Assembly (NCBI GenBank): GCA_024693505.1 | Contig: JAILKU010000022.1 | Coordinates: forward strand, 41,197 to 105,196 | Length of the DNA stretch: 64,000 nucleotides | Direction: 5' to 3' | Origin: Bacteroidaceae bacterium | GTDB taxonomy: Bacteria; Bacteroidota; Bacteroidia; Bacteroidales; Bacteroidaceae | Notes under the pieces: model-generated | What the model was told of the DNA's origin: nothing | The model's input: the letters and a program-made list of their open reading frames with translations, nothing else | Databases searched by the model: none | Part shown: positions 18,199 through 27,567 of the stretch, one piece after another | How positions within the stretch are numbered: position 1 is the stretch's first letter | How the letters are laid out: each line of letters opens with the position of its first letter | Program-made: the position numbers and the translations under genes

Positions 18199-19443
18199 AT
18201 GACGCTCTATGAGCTGAACCATATCGTCCGCACGGTGCTCGCGTCTTCTTTGGACGACGAGTACTGGGTTCAGGGCGAACTCGCCGATGCCTCGGCAGGC
18301 TACGGCGGGCATTTCTATGGCGAGCTCATACAGAAAGATGATAAGGCGCAGGCGATTATAGCGCGAGCCAGAGTGAACTGCTGGGCTCGTACCTATAATC
18401 TCCTGCGTCTTCGTTTTCAGAACGAGACGGGGCAGACGCTGCGTCCAGGTATGCAGGTAAAGCTGCTTGTCCGCGTTACGTTCCACGAGCAGTACGGTTA
18501 TGCCCTTAATATCCAGGACATCGACTCGGCCTACACTCTGGGCGATATGGCACGCCGTAGGCGCGAGATACTCATGCAGTTGGAGGAGGACGGCATTCTG
18601 CACGATAACCAGCAGCTTGCTCTTCCCCGCCTGCTGAAGCGCATTGCCATTGTCTCGTCGGCCTCCGCTGCGGGATATGGCGACTTCTGCAACCAGCTCC
18701 AGCACAACGAGTATGGCCTATGCTTCATCACCCGCCTCTTTCCCGCTGTCATGCAAGGGCAGAAGGTAGAGGAATCCGTCATTTCGGCTCTGCAGCAAGT
18801 GGCGGACGAGGCTGAGGAATGGGACGTCGTGGTCATCATACGCGGCGGCGGTGCAACGGGCGACCTGAGCGACTTCGACAGCTATCCGCTGGCTTCGTTC
18901 ATAGCCCAGTTTCCCATTCCCGTTATTACCGGCATCGGGCACGAACGCGACGAGACGGTGCTCGACTATGTGGCTCACACCCGCGTGAAGACCCCTACGG
19001 CTGCCGCGGCCTTCATCATCGACCATCAGGCACAAGAGGTTGCGCGGCTCGACGACTTGAAGCAGCGTATCGAACGTCACTCTCAGGACCGCCTGGCTCT
19101 AGAGCGCCAGCGCATGGAGCGCTATGCCCTCACCATCCCCCTCCTCTTCGAGCGCTTTAAGCAGCGTGCCGATCATCGGCTGGACATTATATTCCAGCGG
19201 CTCCAGTCTTCCCTCGCTCAGCGCACCGAGCGCGAGCTGCATCGTCTGACCCTCATGGAGCAACGCCTGAAGGGACTCGATCCCTCGCTCCTTCTCCACC
19301 GCGGCTACAGCATCACGCGGCTCGGCTCCCGTATCGTGAGAAGCCCCCGCGACGTAAAGCCCGGGGACGTCATCGTCACCCAGCTGAATGAGGGGGAGGT
19401 TAAGTCAAGGGTGGAAGACCCTAACCCCCGTCCTTCCTTGTAG
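18199..19443 (+). CDS. xseA: Exodeoxyribonuclease VII large subunit
   Basis: VQGELADASAGYGGHFYGELIQKD, IIRGGGATGDLSDFDSYPLA, TGIGHERDETVLDYVAHTRVKTPTAAAAF. Confidence 0.93.
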   Translation: MTLYELNHIVRTVLASSLDDEYWVQGELADASAGYGGHFYGELIQKDDKAQAIIARARVNCWARTYNLLRLRFQNETGQTLRPGMQVKLLVRVTFHEQYGYALNIQDIDSAYTLGDMARRRREILMQLEEDGILHDNQQLALPRLLKRIAIVSSASAAGYGDFCNQLQHNEYGLCFITRLFPAVMQGQKVEESVISALQQVADEAEEWDVVVIIRGGGATGDLSDFDSYPLASFIAQFPIPVITGIGHERDETVLDYVAHTRVKTPTAAAAFIIDHQAQEVARLDDLKQRIERHSQDRLALERQRMERYALTIPLLFERFKQRADHRLDIIFQRLQSSLAQRTERELHRLTLMEQRLKGLDPSLLLHRGYSITRLGSRIVRSPRDVKPGDVIVTQLNEGEVKSRVEDPNPRPSL

Positions 19444-19480
19444 GGAAGGAGTGGTTAGTCCTGAAGGCTGAGGGGAATAT
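19415..19480. repeat. GC-rich hairpin repeat CTAACC..TCCTTCCTTGTAGGGAAGGA..GGTTAG at xseA 3' end
   Basis: Nested inverted repeat; contains the xseA TAG stop. Confidence 0.75.
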
Positions 19481-19521
19481 GGAAGTAAATCTCACAAGTA
19501 GCAAGTTACATATTATTATAT

Positions 19522-19821
19522 ATGAATAAAGACAACAATCCGAATCAAACCGCTCACTCCCTGCAAGGGAGGGCAGGGGAAGGGTCTTCTATTGCTGGAG
19601 GGTCCTCTAAGGCTGAAGGGTCTTCCTCTTCTTTAACCTACGAGCAGGCAATGCAGCAACTGGAGATGCTTGCGGCCAAGATGGAGCAGAACGAGATTAG
19701 TCTGGACGACATGGCCGAACGTTTGCGTGAAGCGCAGCAACTGATGAAGTATTGCCGCGATTGCCTCTATGAAGCAGAAAAAAACTGCAAATCATTACTG
19801 AGTGTCGAAGAAAAATTGTAA
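19522..19821 (+). CDS. xseB: Exodeoxyribonuclease VII small subunit with low-complexity N-terminal extension
   Basis: LTYEQAMQQLEMLAAKMEQNEISLDDMAERLREAQQLMKYCRDCLYEAEK preceded by MNKDNNPNQTAHSLQGRAGEGSSIAGGSSKAEGSSSS. Confidence 0.85.
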   Translation: MNKDNNPNQTAHSLQGRAGEGSSIAGGSSKAEGSSSSLTYEQAMQQLEMLAAKMEQNEISLDDMAERLREAQQLMKYCRDCLYEAEKNCKSLLSVEEKL

Positions 19822-19827
19822 TTTTGC
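19819..19827 (+). promoter_or_regulatory. -7 box TAATTTTGC overlapping xseB stop codon, upstream of ilvE
   Basis: TAnnTTTG match 37 bp before ilvE region; TAA is the xseB stop. Confidence 0.5.
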
Positions 19828-19864
19828 AGAGAATTAGCGTAAAAAGATTTAAAATACAAACATT

Positions 19865-20887
19865 ATGAATGAAATTGACTGGGGTAACCTCTCGTTTGGT
19901 TACATGAAGACGGACTACAACGTACGCTGCTACTATCGCAATGGCACATGGGGCGAGATTGAGACGTGCAGCGAGGAAACGATTCCCATGCACATGGCAG
20001 CCACCTGCCTCCACTACGGCCAGGAGGCTTTCGAAGGGCTGAAGGCCTACCGCTGCCCCGACGGCAAGGTGCGCATCTTCCGCGCTGATGAGAACGCCGC
20101 CCGACTGCAGAGCACATGCCGCGGCATCATGATGCCCGAACTGCCGACAGAGCGCTTTATCGAGATGGTGGAGAAAGTGGTGAGGCTGAACGAGCGCTTT
20201 ATCCCGCCATATGAGAGCGGCGCCACGCTCTATGTGCGGCCCCTGCTCGTGGGAACCAGCGCCCAGGTGGGCGTGCATCCCGCATCGGAGTACCTGTTCC
20301 TCATCTTCGTAACGCCCGTGGGACCGTACTTCAAGGGCGGATTCAGCACCAACCCTTACGTAATCATTCGCGAGTACGACCGCTCGGCGCCTCTCGGTAC
20401 GGGTATCTACAAGGTGGGCGGCAACTATGCCGCAAGTCTGCGAGCCAACCACATGGCCCATGAGCTGGGCTACAGCTGCGAGTTCTACCTCGATGCCAAG
20501 GAGAAGAAATACATGGACGAGTGCGGAGCCGCAAACTTCTTCGGCATCAAGGACAATACCTATGTGACGCCTAAGAGCACCAGCATCCTGCCTTCCATTA
20601 CGAACAAAAGCCTGATGCAACTGGCCCTCGACATGGGCCTGAAGGTCGAGCGCCGTCAGATTCCCGAGGACGAGCTGGCCACTTTCGAGGAGGCAGGAGC
20701 CTGCGGCACGGCAGCCGTCATCAGCCCCATCGCGCGCATCGACGACCTCGAAGAGAAGAAGTCCTTCATCTTCAGCAAGGACGGAAAGCCAGGGCCCGTC
20801 AGCACTAAGCTATACAATAAGCTGCGCAACATCCAGTACGGCATAGAACCCGACGTTCACGGATGGACGCGTGTCGTGATAGAGTAA
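19865..20887 (+). CDS. ilvE: Branched-chain amino acid aminotransferase
   Basis: YGQEAFEGLKAYRCPDGKVRIFRADENAARLQSTC, YLDAKEKKYMDECGAANFF, EEAGACGTAAVISPI. Confidence 0.93.
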   Translation: MNEIDWGNLSFGYMKTDYNVRCYYRNGTWGEIETCSEETIPMHMAATCLHYGQEAFEGLKAYRCPDGKVRIFRADENAARLQSTCRGIMMPELPTERFIEMVEKVVRLNERFIPPYESGATLYVRPLLVGTSAQVGVHPASEYLFLIFVTPVGPYFKGGFSTNPYVIIREYDRSAPLGTGIYKVGGNYAASLRANHMAHELGYSCEFYLDAKEKKYMDECGAANFFGIKDNTYVTPKSTSILPSITNKSLMQLALDMGLKVERRQIPEDELATFEEAGACGTAAVISPIARIDDLEEKKSFIFSKDGKPGPVSTKLYNKLRNIQYGIEPDVHGWTRVVIE

Positions 20888-20921
20888 AGGACGTACGGCG
20901 CAGGAAGACTAAAACATCGGT

Positions 20922-20973
20922 GTTGTTTTGGCAAAACAACGACGTAGAAAAGGCAAAACAATGGCGTTGTTTT
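20922..20973. repeat. Two adjacent palindromes GTTGTTTTG-G-CAAAACAAC and AAAACAA-TGGCG-TTGTTTT
   Basis: Perfect 9-bp and 7-bp arms, shared GGCAAAACAA core. Confidence 0.8.
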
Positions 20974-21105
20974 CTATGGGTGCCCGTTAAGTCTTTCTCG
21001 GCGTCTTTCCTGTCTTGGGCAGAGGTATCTGCTGGTTCTTCTGCAACATGCTTCTGGATTGCTCAAGATAACAGACAGTTTCTTTAAGAACGTTTTATTT
21101 ATAAC

Positions 21106-21138
21106 AAGAAAGGCCCGCCGGATGGCGGGCCTTTCTTT
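21106..21138. terminator. Bidirectional Rho-independent-type terminator between ilvE and the GLUG protein gene
   Basis: AAGAAAGGCCCGCC-GGAT-GGCGGGCCTTTCTTT, 14-bp arms. Confidence 0.85.
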
Positions 21139-21249
21139 GGTTCCTCCCTTGATGTGGAGGTTAGAGGTTTTCACTAAACCAGAACCTTGAGCTTTGCTCG
21201 AGCTTCTTTCCGTTCGGTAGAACACTCGAGCAAGCTCAGCGTTCTATTC

Positions 21250-24200
21250 TCACTTAACAAGAATCTTCTTGCCATTGATGATGTAGATGCCCTTCGGGAG
21301 CTTCTTCAGGTCGTTGCCAACCTTCACACCGGTGAGGGTGTAGATAGCGTCGGAAGCGATGTTCAGCTTAGGCATTGCAATGCTGGTGCTGCCAGTGCCG
21401 ATGAGAACGGGATACTCGCCCTCACCCATGCCGCAGGACCAAATGTTGCTGTCCCATGCGACAACAGCCTGCTGCAGTTCTGCGAAGTTCGTCTTGTTGT
21501 AGTACTTGACGTTCGTCATCTTGTCGGCTGCGGCTGTCTCGCCGAAGTTCTCGAAGTAGTTGTTCCAAACCACGATGTTGTTATAGGTACATGCGGGTGT
21601 TGCGGCCTGCTGGCCACCGCCGATGATACCACCGCCGTGGTTGTGGCTGCCTGCTGCATAGACGTTGTCCATCTGCAGCTTGCCACGTACGCGACCTACG
21701 ATACCGCCAGTCAGAGCAGAGGTGCTGGTGATCTCTACGTTGGCATAGCAGTTGCGGATGTATGCCTCGCCTTCGGTGTGGCCTGCGAGAGCACCTGCAT
21801 AGCCGGCGGCATTCAGCTTACCGGTTACCCAGCAGTGGTCGATGACGCAAATGTCGCTGTAGCTGGCGGTGCGGCCGAGCCAGGCGGTCAGGATACCTGT
21901 ACCGGAGGTGGTGCAAGTCAGGTCGGCATTCTCAACGCCCAAGTTGCGGATTGAACCGTGGTGGATACCGAAGATACTCTGGTAGCTCTGGTCGGTGTTA
22001 GCGGGATGGAAGTTCTTGATGACGTGGTTCTGACCGTCGAAGTCAATCCAGTTCGCATAGCCGGCAACAGCCTGGTCGCAGTTGAGAGGAATCCAGGTGG
22101 TTACGGCATCCATGTCGATATCGTTCTCGAGCACAACCTTGTTCAGCTTGCCGGGACGCAGGTAGTCGATGAGCGAGCAGAACTCTTCAGCAGAATGGAT
22201 GCGGAAGGGATTCTCCTCCGAACCGTCGTTCAGGGCCAGGCCTTCGGCTACGTTGGTATAGGTGCCGGCAGAGGTCTTATAGACAATCTTGTGGGTGTCG
22301 TCCAGTACGGGATAAGCATCCTCGCCGATCGTCTGGAACCATACGGGATCAACCTGTTCGCCGCCATTCAGTCTGTGGCAGACTTCACCGCTGGCCAGAT
22401 TCTCGGCCGTGGCTACGTCAACGATAACGTTGTTGTTGCCGTCAACCACCTTCTTGCCTGCGAAGCAGTTGCTCAGCGTACCCTGGTTGGAGATGAGGTC
22501 GAAGGTCGTGAAGCAGTTGCGGACAGTACCGCTGGCAGCTTCACCTGCGAATGCAGCCTTCTGGCTGTGGGTGGTCTCGAGCACGATGTCGCCCACTACG
22601 AAGCAGTTCTCAATGATCGTACCGTTAGCCTCGCCGCAAAGTGCGCCAACGCGCTTGCCGTCGTTGGGATGGCTGTTCACTACGCGGGCGTTGATGATAC
22701 CCAGGTTGCGAATCTGTGCAGAGGTGCTCGAACGGCTGAAGAGAGCGAGCTCTACGTTGCCATTACCCTCTACGTTCAGGTTCTTGATGACGTGGCCCTG
22801 ACCGTCGAAGGTGCCATTGAAGGCCTGGTTGCCCATGCCCTGATATGAACCGGCGTCGGAGTAGATACCGATGGGGAAGAAGGGCTTGTTCTCGAGGTCG
22901 ATGTCAGCCACAAGACGAGCCTTGGCGCCTGTGTTGCCTGCATTTACGAAGTTTGCAAACCAGCGCAGCTGCAGGGCTGATGCCAGATCGTACCAGCCGT
23001 CAACGGGTGCTACAGTAGCGCCGTTGTAACCGCAGACGGTGCAGATGCCGTCCTCGCCGAACTGATGAGCATCGGGCTCATAGGCAGCTTCTTCGTTGGT
23101 GAAGGTTGTCTCAGGCTTTGGCATGCCGTCGCAGAAGAGGCCGCCGTGAGCGTAAACCTGCTTGTGCGTGCTGTCCAGAGTGGGATACTTGTCCTCGCCC
23201 TTGGTCTGATACCAAGCAATAGTCTCTTGGTTGCCGTTCAGCAGGAAGCAGAGTGCGCCAGAGGGGTTCAGTTCCTCTACGTCGAGTCCAGCGAAGCAGT
23301 TCACCTGTGTGCCTCCGCTGCTGAGCGCGTCGAAGGTGGTCCAGCAGCCGCGCAGTGTGCTCTGAGCAGATTCACCGGCTATACCGCCCTTCTGGTCGTG
23401 GATGGTCTCAACCTTGACGTCTGTGCTCCAGCAGTTCTCCATGAAGCTCTGATAGAACTCACCAGCCAGAACACCGGCACGGATGCCCAGCTCGCCGGCA
23501 TCGCCATAGGTCCAGAGATTCTCCACTGTAGCGTTCTCGAAGCCCAGGTTGCGTACGGTAGCGCCCTGGCAACGGCTGAAGAAGCCGGCCTCGACGCCGT
23601 CGTAGGTCTTTACGGTCAGGTTCTTGATGACGTGGCCCTGTCCGTCGAAGGTGCCAGAGTAGGTAGTGCCGATGGCATCGCCGTTCACATCGCCGTCGCG
23701 GTGACGGGCTATGGGCGTGAAGTTACCAACTTCCTTCATGTCGATGTCGTTGGTGAGCACGGCATTCAGGTTGGTACGTCCGTTGTTGCTCTGGTAAGAG
23801 AACCATACCAGGTTGTAGGCATTAGCAATCTGATAAACGCCATCAATCTCCTCGGGCTCCTCACCCTGCTGCAGCTGATATACGTGGTTGCTCTTCAGCT
23901 CTTCAATCTTGGCCTCTACTTCGGCATTGGAAGCGGAACCATTTTCGAAGAGAGCCATAATGGGCTCGTAGGTCTCCTCAACGAACTTGTTGAATGCGGC
24001 AGGATCGTCTCCGAGCACATCTTCGCAGGTGTGCATTACAGATTCGTTGAGCTGTGCCATTTCTGTGTAGATCTTCTTGCTCTCCCAGATGCCCTGGAAG
24101 ATATTACCGAAGGTCTGAGTCAGGGCGTACTTGTCGGCATTGGTGCTTACGGTGCCTGCGGCAGCGATAGCTTCCTTCAGCTCGTCGGCCAGAGACTTGG

Positions 24201-27093
24201 TGAAGTTGGGGGCATCGGTAGCGTTCATAGCATAGTAGTCGGCTACGTAGTCATAAACGATATGCTTGGCAGCGGCAACCATGTCGGCCAGTTCGGCATC
24301 GAGTGCCTCGGTGACATATTGGCTGTCCATCGTGCCCAGGTAGCGCAGCTTGGCAGCACCCAGGAACATATCGTTGCGACGTCCGACGGCACCCTCGAAG
24401 GTCATGCCCACGGTCAGGCTGTCTTCAATGTTCACCACAACGCGATTGTTCCATACGCCGCGGCCGAACATGATGGCCACGCCCGTAACGTCGCCGGGCT
24501 TGTAACCCAGCACGACATCAATCTCGTCGGGGTTGGCGATGGCGCGCAGATGGCTCTTCTCGTCGTCGCTGAGCGTCTCATAAACTTCCTCTGGCATCAG
24601 CTCTGCGCCCTGAGGCTTGATGTAGTTCACAGCGTCGTTGGCATAGATGAAGCCGCCGCCGTAGTTGTAGGTGGCAGGAGTGGTCCAGTCGCCCAGCTCG
24701 GTGTAGGAGCTCATCTGGAACTCGTAGAGTCCGGGCTTCAGGTCGCCGAGAGTCTGATAGGCGTCGTTGGAGTTGCCGTTGCGCAGCAGGCGTGCATAGC
24801 TGTCGCCGTACTGTCCGTTGCCGTCCTGTCCGCCCTGTATGGTCCAGCCGTTGAAGCCGTCGGCCAGGTTGGCGTTAGCCAGCTTGTTGGTGACTTCGGC
24901 ACCATCGCCGTAACCACGGGCAATAGCTATGTCGAGGAGTTCCTGTACGTAGGCCGTCTCCTGCTTGATGACGTTATTGTTGAGCTGGCGCTCCTCGATG
25001 ATATAAGAATAGGAACCATTGGGGAAGAGCTCGTTCTCGCCCGGCTCGAATGAATCGCTCAGGTAGGCTACGAGGTTATCGCGGTCCTCGCCCGAGAAGT
25101 CATCGTGGGTAGCCAGGTATTGCTTCACCTCGTCCACCTTGTCCTGGTATGCCTTGTAGGCAGCCAGGGAGTTGTTCAGGGCCTCGCGCAGGGGAGCCAG
25201 GTTGTCATAGGCGGTCAGGAACTCCTCGTAGCCGAGTCCCTTCAGCTGGTCGAGTTCGCTCAGATAGGTGGTGATGAGGTTGGCCGATGCCTTAGCCTCT
25301 TCCCATTCAGCCTTCTCCACGTTGATGAGGGTCTCTATCATCTTCTGGAACTCCTCGGCGGTAGTTGCGCTGGCGTATTCCTCGTCGCTTACCTTATATA
25401 CTATACCGTGTGTGGGATCCAGCACGGGGCATTCGTCGGCATCGCCCTCCAGGTTCTGGAACCAGAGTGGATTCTGGAACGAGTTGCCGTTCATGCGCCA
25501 GGCGAGTGCGCCGGTGGGAGCCTGCTCGGCTACGTCTGCGCCGCTGTAGCAGCGGTTCAGGGCACCGGCTGCGTTGGTGAGAGGCCCATCGAAGGTGGTG
25601 TAGCAGTCGTTGAAGGTCGTGCTTGCGCCTTCACCCGAAATACCACCGGCCTGTGTGTGGCTGGTGCTTACGCTGAGGGAACCGGCTGTGAAGACGCGGT
25701 TCACGGTAACGGCATGAATCTCGCCGGCCACAACACCTGCGCGGATAGCGGCAGCGTTGGTGATGTCGGCATTGATGATTCCGAAGTCATGGATGTAACC
25801 GCCGTTGTTAACGCGGCCGAAGAAACCTGCTTCCTGACCGTTGTCAACAAAGACGTTCAGGTTGCTGATGATGTGCTTCTGTCCGTCGAACTCGCCGCGG
25901 AAGCCGATCTTCGTACCGTTGTCGTTGTATTCTCCAATGGGGGGGAAGCTGCCCACGTTGCTCATGTCGATGTTGTTCATCAGTCGGATCTTGATGCCGT
26001 TGTAGAGTGTTCCGGCATTGACCAGACGGCTGACGTAGCGCATCTGCTCGCCTGTGGTTACCTCGTACCATCCGTCTTCGGCGGGCATGAAGAAGTACTG
26101 GTCGGCTCCGCAGTTCATGCAGAGGCCGTCGCCGTCGAAGTCGTGTGCGGGCCAGTCGGTGGGCTGGGTGTTGGAGAAGGTCCAAGTTCCGCCCTCTATG
26201 AGGTCGCCGCCGCAGTTTACGTTACCGCTGGCATATACCTGCTTGTGCTCGGAATTCATCACGGGGCAGGGATCTTCGCCCAGGGTCTGGTAATAAGTCT
26301 GCTTTGGCAGCAGCTTGCTGCCGGGCTTTGCATTCAGGCGCACGCAGAACTCGCCGCTGGCAGCCTGTTCCTTGGTCACGGCGGGGATGGTAACCTCGCC
26401 TGTGCTCTCGTCGATAACCTCTACGCCCTGGTAGCAGTTCACGAAGGTGCCGTTGCTGGCATTGGGACCGCTCAGGTAGTCGTAGGTGGTGTAGCAGTCG
26501 GTCATCGCTGTCGAGTTCGACTCGCCGGCGATACCACCCATCTGGTAGTTGGTACCGGCGAAGGCTTCGAGGCCCTCGTCGAGGAAACTGTTGATTTCAA
26601 TCTCGCCGCCAGAAAAGACGTTGCGGAGTGTGGTGTTGTGAATCTCACCGCCGATAACACCTGTGCGGACACCCTTGTGTTGGGTCAATTTGGCGTTGAT
26701 GACACCGAAGTTCTCCAGTGTGGCACCCGTGGCACGGCTGAAGAGGCCGAGCTCGTAGTTGTCATAGCGGTCCATCACCAGGTTCTTGATGATGTGGCCC
26801 TGGCCGTCGAAGTGACCGGAGAAGCCTACCTTTGTTACGCCCTCATCGCCATACATGCCGATGGGGAAGAGGTCAACGCCGGCCATGTCGATGTCGGCAA
26901 TCAGCCTGGCCTTGGCCTTCGCATTGTCGCCGCCCTGGTTCACGAAGCTCGAGAACCATACGATGTCCTGGGCTGTGGCAAGCTGCCAGAAGCCCTGACT
27001 GTCCTGTCCGGCTGCGGGGACATCCTGGGCACGGAGGGTTCCCATGCCTGTCAGGCAAAATGCTGCCAGAAGGAGTAGTAATTTGTGTTTCAT
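21250..27093 (-). CDS. Very large (1947 aa) secreted/surface protein with GLUG-type repeats and C-terminal sorting-like tail
   Basis: Signal peptide MKHKLLLLLAAFCLTGMGTLRAQ; repeated F.G.FDGQGHVIKNL...LGLFSR..G..; C-term LPKGIYIINGKKILVK. Confidence 0.85.
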   Translation of the reverse strand: MKHKLLLLLAAFCLTGMGTLRAQDVPAAGQDSQGFWQLATAQDIVWFSSFVNQGGDNAKAKARLIADIDMAGVDLFPIGMYGDEGVTKVGFSGHFDGQGHIIKNLVMDRYDNYELGLFSRATGATLENFGVINAKLTQHKGVRTGVIGGEIHNTTLRNVFSGGEIEINSFLDEGLEAFAGTNYQMGGIAGESNSTAMTDCYTTYDYLSGPNASNGTFVNCYQGVEVIDESTGEVTIPAVTKEQAASGEFCVRLNAKPGSKLLPKQTYYQTLGEDPCPVMNSEHKQVYASGNVNCGGDLIEGGTWTFSNTQPTDWPAHDFDGDGLCMNCGADQYFFMPAEDGWYEVTTGEQMRYVSRLVNAGTLYNGIKIRLMNNIDMSNVGSFPPIGEYNDNGTKIGFRGEFDGQKHIISNLNVFVDNGQEAGFFGRVNNGGYIHDFGIINADITNAAAIRAGVVAGEIHAVTVNRVFTAGSLSVSTSHTQAGGISGEGASTTFNDCYTTFDGPLTNAAGALNRCYSGADVAEQAPTGALAWRMNGNSFQNPLWFQNLEGDADECPVLDPTHGIVYKVSDEEYASATTAEEFQKMIETLINVEKAEWEEAKASANLITTYLSELDQLKGLGYEEFLTAYDNLAPLREALNNSLAAYKAYQDKVDEVKQYLATHDDFSGEDRDNLVAYLSDSFEPGENELFPNGSYSYIIEERQLNNNVIKQETAYVQELLDIAIARGYGDGAEVTNKLANANLADGFNGWTIQGGQDGNGQYGDSYARLLRNGNSNDAYQTLGDLKPGLYEFQMSSYTELGDWTTPATYNYGGGFIYANDAVNYIKPQGAELMPEEVYETLSDDEKSHLRAIANPDEIDVVLGYKPGDVTGVAIMFGRGVWNNRVVVNIEDSLTVGMTFEGAVGRRNDMFLGAAKLRYLGTMDSQYVTEALDAELADMVAAAKHIVYDYVADYYAMNATDAPNFTKSLADELKEAIAAAGTVSTNADKYALTQTFGNIFQGIWESKKIYTEMAQLNESVMHTCEDVLGDDPAAFNKFVEETYEPIMALFENGSASNAEVEAKIEELKSNHVYQLQQGEEPEEIDGVYQIANAYNLVWFSYQSNNGRTNLNAVLTNDIDMKEVGNFTPIARHRDGDVNGDAIGTTYSGTFDGQGHVIKNLTVKTYDGVEAGFFSRCQGATVRNLGFENATVENLWTYGDAGELGIRAGVLAGEFYQSFMENCWSTDVKVETIHDQKGGIAGESAQSTLRGCWTTFDALSSGGTQVNCFAGLDVEELNPSGALCFLLNGNQETIAWYQTKGEDKYPTLDSTHKQVYAHGGLFCDGMPKPETTFTNEEAAYEPDAHQFGEDGICTVCGYNGATVAPVDGWYDLASALQLRWFANFVNAGNTGAKARLVADIDLENKPFFPIGIYSDAGSYQGMGNQAFNGTFDGQGHVIKNLNVEGNGNVELALFSRSSTSAQIRNLGIINARVVNSHPNDGKRVGALCGEANGTIIENCFVVGDIVLETTHSQKAAFAGEAASGTVRNCFTTFDLISNQGTLSNCFAGKKVVDGNNNVIVDVATAENLASGEVCHRLNGGEQVDPVWFQTIGEDAYPVLDDTHKIVYKTSAGTYTNVAEGLALNDGSEENPFRIHSAEEFCSLIDYLRPGKLNKVVLENDIDMDAVTTWIPLNCDQAVAGYANWIDFDGQNHVIKNFHPANTDQSYQSIFGIHHGSIRNLGVENADLTCTTSGTGILTAWLGRTASYSDICVIDHCWVTGKLNAAGYAGALAGHTEGEAYIRNCYANVEITSTSALTGGIVGRVRGKLQMDNVYAAGSHNHGGGIIGGGQQAATPACTYNNIVVWNNYFENFGETAAADKMTNVKYYNKTNFAELQQAVVAWDSNIWSCGMGEGEYPVLIGTGSTSIAMPKLNIASDAIYTLTGVKVGNDLKKLPKGIYIINGKKILVK

Positions 27094-27208
27094 AATTAAA
27101 TCTCTCTGGGTCTTAAGGTTAGTTTGGCCCTGGCGGCAGGCTGACCCTTTTTCCGGCCGTTGGGCACTATTGATATTAAATTATGTTCTAATTTGTGCTC
27201 TGCCAATG

Positions 27209-27216
27209 CAAAGATA
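27209..27216 (-). promoter_or_regulatory. -7 box TATCTTTG upstream of GLUG protein gene
   Basis: CAAAGATA on + strand. Confidence 0.6.
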
Positions 27217-27377
27217 CGAATATTTCCTGATATGCTGTCCTTTTTTTTCGTTTTTTTTTTTCTCATTGTTCTGTTTTTTCCCTTTGGCAGGGTAAATGGT
27301 GGGGATTGGGCCCCGAACTCCCGTCACTAAGCCTTTCGCAACAGAAACCGATGGGGATTTCGTTCTGTCTTGCAGCC

Positions 27378-27443
27378 GTGGAAAAATATTTTCCCAGGGG
27401 TGGAATATTATTTTCCCAGGGGTGGAAAAATATTTTCTCAGGC
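27378..27443. repeat. Three-copy 22-bp tandem repeat GTGGAAAAATATTTTCCCAGGG
   Basis: gtggaaaaatattttcccaggg / gtggaatattattttcccaggg / gtggaaaaatattttctcaggc; each contains a GGAAAA..TTTTCC dyad. Confidence 0.92.
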
Positions 27444-27567
27444 ATAGAACGGATCGGCGAGTGCCGCAAGGAAGTTGAGACCAGCCCGTCGAAAACGGCG
27501 CGAAAGCCTGGTGAATTCCCCGGCCAAGCTTCAGTTATAGGCGGAACTTGCATAATAATTTATGTAT

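Noticed and set aside
21187-27078. Long + strand ORFs (255, 296, 662 and 657 aa) antisense to the GLUG protein gene
   Set aside because: Mirror ORFs caused by codon bias; the minus-strand ORF has signal peptide, repeats and tail.
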